A program made the translations under genes and the position numbers. A stretch of DNA of 64,000 nt from Xiphias gladius (Eukaryota > Chordata > Actinopteri > Istiophoriformes > Xiphiidae): assembly GCF_016859285.1 (NCBI RefSeq), contig NC_053410.1, positions 22,647,558 through 22,711,557 of the forward strand, given 5' to 3'. The first letter of the stretch is position 1, and each line of letters opens with the position of its first letter. This document shows, one piece after another, positions 59,601 through 64,000 of the stretch. Below the pieces are notes generated by a model, which was given only the letters and a program-made list of their open reading frames with translations, searched no databases and had not been told where the DNA came from.

Positions 59601-62580
59601 TACATATCTGGTGTAGCGGATTGGAGCATCACAGAATATAGGAACATTTTCTATAAAAATTTGAATCATTAATCAGTTAGTTGGCTGAGGTAAGACGTTT
59701 TGGGTCAAATAATTAACATAATTTACAACTTGAATGAGTTTGCTAGGAATGGTAGTTATTAACCACTGATCACTGTTAAGAATAGGGCTACAACTAATGA
59801 TTATTTCCACTATTTAGTAATCTGCCAGTTATTTTCTCAAATAATCATTTGGCCCAGAAAAATTAGAAAAAAGTCTACCACAACATCCTACAGCACACAG
59901 GCAATGTCATCAAATGTTTACTTTTTGTACGATCACAGTCCAAAACCCCAAAATATTCAGTATACTATAATGTAAGATCAAGAAGCGCAGTAAATTCTAA
60001 CATTTGAGAACCTGGAACTGTCCAGTGTTTTGCATTTTTGCTTAAAAATGACTTTCAGAGAAAACAGTCCATTATCTAATGGTTTGCAGTTCAAGGTAAA
60101 AATTAACTTAATCAACATGTACTCAGTGGACACAACATTATTTGTGCATCTTCGGGACAGCTGAAGTTCCACACAGTGTGGATACTTGCCATAATGTGAG
60201 GAATTATAATCAGAGCACGTGGTGTGGCACAATGCCAGTGGTCTTCCATACAACAGGAATGGCACAGTTAAAGGTGTTTCTCATCTTGGTGACATGTTGC
60301 AGATTTTAGTAGACTCAAACTGTAGTCAGCTCTTCTTACCTGCAGCACTTTGTCAAACCAGTTCACTGTGACTGCTCTTGTTAATATTGCTCAATATCCC
60401 CTGAGTAATAATGGATCAACGCACAATGGACATGGATAAGCTTGGGGTCAAAGTGTACAACGATTCACATTTCACAACGTAAATATATTCACATTCTTCA
60501 ATCTAAATAAGCAGAAGTGACTGCGTTGTTAGGAGATTAGGACACCCCAATTTATTTATTTATTTTCCCTTAATAGCATTTAAAGGCTATAGTTCTTTCT
60601 CAGTGCAGCACTAATCAGTTGATCCCATGTGCAGAGGCAGAAGAGCAGTCTTGGGCATTATGTGATTCATGTATATGATTGTATGTGATTCAAAGCAAGT
60701 TTAGTGACTGTAATTTATAGCCAACATATTTTAAGTATAATTAGGTTAGTATAATTGAATTGCAGCATACAGATGTTAGTACAATGAAATCCATCAGGGA
60801 AATGATTCTTAACACTTATGCATTTGCTGAATTGGCATTTGGTGGAAAAGCATGTGGGAGCTTTGCTTAGAATGTTGGTTTTTTTTTTTTTAGAAAACAT
60901 GTTTAGTTTATCATTGGAATTCCATCTCAAGCGAATGGCAATCAGATTGGGAGTATATAGCCAGTTCTGGATTTTCGTACTGGTACTACCGCTAAGAGAA
61001 GAAGAGGGAGACATCTGACGGGCCAGGCAATGCACTTTCTCAGGCTTATTATGTGCACATACATTTAAAACAGAATAAGAGACAAACCACAGTGTATGAG
61101 TCATGTCACATTTGGTGATGTAATTTACCTGTTTGAATAAGACATTAGTTTTTCATAGCAACAAATTTATTGCAGGCATGTGTATCACAAAGATCTAACT
61201 ACTGTCAAGTGAAGAGACATTGTCATCTTTTGTAAGTACAAAGCAAGTCAGTATGGGAGATGACCATGGCCAGGTCTGGAGAGATGTCATGAGTTTTAGT
61301 GATAGCCTTAGAACTGCCCTCAGCAAATCAACTTAATCAGTCATGTGCTGAAGACCAGTCTGGTTTCCTGTGCATCACAGAACCCTTGTCTCTCACAGCT
61401 GACTGTGCAAATCCATAATGTCTTTATCAATGTTAGGATAAAGACATTGCATGTAGGTTGACATAATGCTAGGTAGTTGGGATAGCTGCTTTTAGCTCAG
61501 AAGCATATTGAGTTAGCTAATCAAAAAAAGAAAAGAAGTGGGAGGAAGTGAAGTAGACTAGCCACAGAGGGACTAACGTCTTTTGCTGTGTGCCTGTATG
61601 TTAGTGAATAATAATTGCAGTTGATGCTGACATGGTTAGGGATTTAAATTTTCTATGAGAACTCTCATAATTTGAAGTGCATATTCATATAAATACTGTA
61701 TTATGCCAGTTTGCAGTTTCGTACTCATGGAAAAAGTCAATGTTGAATAATGTTATCAGTCACTGTATACTTTAGTTTTCTTCAGAATTTAATGGAATAA
61801 CATTTTTTTCAAGCCGTAAAGGACGAAAACACAGTGCAGTAATTCACTTTTAGGTACAAAGAACTGAAACCCTAGTGTGAGGACTTACAAAAGTGTTTGG
61901 TTTTAGATATTTTTCATATTGGCAAGGGTTTTAAGGTATCAGACCTTTGGCTACAGTTATCTGGATTTACTAACAAAAATGTGTACCCTAATAAATCCAT
62001 GAAGTCCAGAAAATATGTCTGAAACAGGGAAGGAAATGCTGCATTATGGAATCCTTTGAGGTTTTTGTGTTTGGCAGGCCACGTATCTTTGGTGACTTTG
62101 CTCACAGTAAAATTTGAACACAATTTGGCACTACTACTTCCAAATCCCTGTCAAATTCTAGTAGAGTGATAAATCAATGGCATATGTGAGTGTGTATGTG
62201 CATGTACATGTGCCCTGTCTGCTGCTGTTGCAGGGAAATTTTTTGGTCAGGTCTAGACTGGCTCTGTAATACAGTACATACCAGCAGATCAGCTGTGAGC
62301 AGATCCTGGGTTCATTTATAGCTGTGGCCTTGTGTCCCTGCACGTCTGCCTGGCAACTCGTAACTCTGCTGTTCCAACTACTCAAGCTCACCCACCTCTC
62401 AGACACTTTGGCCCCGTTATACTCACACCATGTCTAATTACTAGATACATAGTAGTCTGGGGAATTTAAATGTAGGGCATTCTTTATATAGCTTGTATCT
62501 CAGTGTTAAATGTAGGCACCATTGCTTTAGCAAGATTTCTACACCTGTGACTTAACCAGTTTTGTCTCATTTTACCTCAG
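56683..62580 (+). other. socs5 intron 1
   Basis: Probable intron from donor 56683 to the acceptor TTTTACCTCAG ending at 62580. The first part has repeated GCTAAC/GTTAGC words, and a poly(T) run lies at 57404-57424. A family C MITE is inside. No other exon recognised. Confidence 0.5.
59784..60090 (+). mobile_element. MITE, family C (copy 3)
   Basis: It begins AGGGCTACAACTAATGATTA, the inverse of the right end at 36774. It then has AATCTGCCAGTTATTTTCTC, CAAAACCCCAAAATATTCAG and GCATTTTTGCTTAAAAATGA. The right end is eroded. Confidence 0.6.
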
Positions 62581-62600
62581 GGTCCCAGGGGCTCCTATTG

Positions 62601-64000
62601 ATGAAGAAAGCGGGCAACATGTGGAGCAACCTGAAGAGCAAATGCCAGACACTCTTTCACAACAACAGTTCAGGACCCAGTGAAAGCAGGGTTGAGGCAG
62701 ATGCCGTCCACTGTGTGGTGGATCTTGGCCAAGGAGGCAGCTCAGGTGATGCGCATGCATCAGGAGCCTCCAGCCCATCACGGAGCCTCCTACCAGTGCC
62801 AATGGTAACAGCAGGACGCCGCCATCACAACTGTGTGTCGGACATCCCTCAGATAGTTGAGATCACTATTGACAAGGACACTGAGGATATGCGGGGGGGA
62901 TCAGGGGGTGTTCCCCTGGCCCGGAGAGACTCCTATTCCCGTCATGCTCCATGGGGGGGCAAGAAAAAGCACTCATGTTCCACCAAAACCCAGAGCTCTC
63001 TGGAGGGTGATAGGCGGTCTGGGCGTTTACGGGGGAGTGGCAACCGTAGGGACAGGCGTTATGGAGTCAGCTCCATCCAGGAGATGAGTGACTCTGTATC
63101 TGGAGGACGCAGTCTGAATGCTCGGTCTTTACGCCAGCGGCTAAGTGATACAGTAGGACTATGCTTACCCCTGCCTACTCGTAGACGCTCCCGTTCATCT
63201 AAGAACCCTGTCACCTCCAAACGTAAGATTCACTTGACAGAGCTCATGCTGGAGACGTGCCCCTTCCCACCAGGCTCAGACCTTGCTCACAAGTGGCACT
63301 TGATCAAGCAGCACACAGCACCGGTCAGCCCGCATTCCTCCACTGCCCTGCTCGATGCCTTTGACCCGGCCCACCCCTCTCCTGAGGATGAAGAGGAACG
63401 TCTACGTGAGCGCCGCAGACTTAGCATTGAGGAAGGTGTGGACCCACCACCTAATGCACAGATCCACACCCTGGAGGCCTCAGTGCCGGGGTCCTCTCTC
63501 TACAAACTGGGACCAAAGATGGCTCCTGGCATTGGAGAGGCCTCTGGGGATGGCCGGGCCTCAGGGACCGGCAGCTCTGTTGGTGCTGGATCATCAGGGG
63601 CCTGTGGGCAGGTGTTGGGGGCTACAGCGTCCGCCCACGACTGTGATTCTGAGGAGGATTCAACCACCCTCTGTCTGCAGGCAAGGAGGCCCAAGCAGAG
63701 GCACGCCTCTGGGGATGGTCACATGAGCCGGCAGCAACCTGGGCCCTGGAAGGTTCACACCCAGATAGACTACATCCATTGCCTGGTGCCAGACCTATTG
63801 CAGATCACAGCTCTGCCCTGTTACTGGGGCGTGATGGACCGCTACGAGGCTGAGGCACTGCTGGATGGACGGCCAGAGGGCACCTTCCTGCTGCGTGACT
63901 CCGCCCAGGAGGACTACCTCTTCTCCGTTAGCTTCCGCCGTTACAACCGCTCACTGCATGCCCGCATCGAGCAGTGGAACCACAACTTCAGCTTTGATGC
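62601..64000 (+). CDS. socs5: Suppressor of cytokine signaling 5 (N-terminal part, runs off the window)
   Basis: A single open frame runs 466 codons from ATG 62601 to the window end. Its start [19 protein letters not shown] fits the family start (M..VGKMWNN.K..CQ.LF), just after an acceptor at 62580. The conserved N-terminal blocks are present: [99 protein letters not shown] and [14 protein letters not shown]. The SH2 domain starts at about residue 406 with [15 protein letters not shown]. It includes the phosphotyrosine-binding FLLRDS, and continues to WNHNFSFD where the window ends; the rest of SH2 and the SOCS box are outside. SOCS5 dampens JAK-STAT and EGFR signals as a Cullin-5 E3 adaptor. 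A Gly/Ala/Ser-rich insert (about residues 313-340) is longer than in human. Teleosts may have two copies; a or b is not decided. Confidence 0.96.
   Translation, partial: MKKAGNMWSNLKSKCQTLFHNNSSGPSESRVEADAVHCVVDLGQGGSSGDAHASGASSPSRSLLPVPMVTAGRRHHNCVSDIPQIVEITIDKDTEDMRGGSGGVPLARRDSYSRHAPWGGKKKHSCSTKTQSSLEGDRRSGRLRGSGNRRDRRYGVSSIQEMSDSVSGGRSLNARSLRQRLSDTVGLCLPLPTRRRSRSSKNPVTSKRKIHLTELMLETCPFPPGSDLAHKWHLIKQHTAPVSPHSSTALLDAFDPAHPSPEDEEERLRERRRLSIEEGVDPPPNAQIHTLEASVPGSSLYKLGPKMAPGIGEASGDGRASGTGSSVGAGSSGACGQVLGATASAHDCDSEEDSTTLCLQARRPKQRHASGDGHMSRQQPGPWKVHTQIDYIHCLVPDLLQITALPCYWGVMDRYEAEALLDGRPEGTFLLRDSAQEDYLFSVSFRRYNRSLHARIEQWNHNFSFD

Noticed and set aside
45740-62580. Search for pigf and cript exons expected from mammalian synteny
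   Set aside because: No open frame with PIGF or CRIPT motifs was seen on either strand.

Overview
The window is a stretch of a teleost genome, most likely a percomorph (spiny-rayed) fish. Genes are split by GT-AG introns. Intergenic DNA is AT-rich with long (CA)n/(GT)n microsatellites. It carries many short dispersed repeats that I recognise as typical of percomorph fish, plus Penelope-like, LINE and Ty3/Gypsy fragments. RHOQ followed by SOCS5 matches the vertebrate 2p21-type gene neighbourhood. No bacterial or phage features, CRISPR arrays, rRNA or convincing tRNA genes were seen.

Layout, left to right. (1) 40-2519 (+): last five exons of a threonine/serine dehydratase-type PLP enzyme with a C-terminal ACT-like domain. 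(2) 4740-8524 (-): a complete four-exon tmem254 gene (123 aa), convergent with the dehydratase. (3) 8.6-11.8 kb: AT-rich intergenic DNA. (4) 11931-14291 (+): a complete three-exon Mix-type (mxtx-like) homeobox gene with a clear TATA box. (5) 14.6-23.9 kb: intergenic, with microsatellites and repeat copies. (6) 24409-42775 (+): a complete five-exon rhoq gene (207 aa) starting in a GC-rich island. Its 11 kb second intron holds Penelope-like, LINE and MITE relics, and its 3' UTR probably runs to about 45.75 kb. (7) 46993-48057 (-): a broken, intron-containing GTP cyclohydrolase I (gch) gene. It lacks exons 2-3 and has frameshifts in the last exon. (8) 48.1-48.5 kb: a Ty3/Gypsy LTR next to that relic. 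(9) 48.5-56.2 kb: gene-free, repeat-bearing DNA. (10) 56.2-64 kb (+): socs5, with a GC-rich non-coding first exon, a ~5.9 kb intron, and a coding exon that opens at 62601 and leaves the window inside the SH2 domain.

The genes do not form a pathway: amino-acid catabolism, a small membrane protein, an early-embryo-type transcription factor, a Rho GTPase of membrane traffic, and a suppressor of cytokine signalling. Their association is one of ancestral synteny. The most informative observation is the gch relic between rhoq and socs5. Human GCH1 lies near SOCS4, the SOCS5 paralogue, so the relic looks like the remains of a whole-genome-duplication copy (probably gch2 or a teleost duplicate). I saw no wholly new biological system. 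Exon boundaries come from reading splice sites and homology by eye. Repeat family identities rest on recognition, not on a database search.
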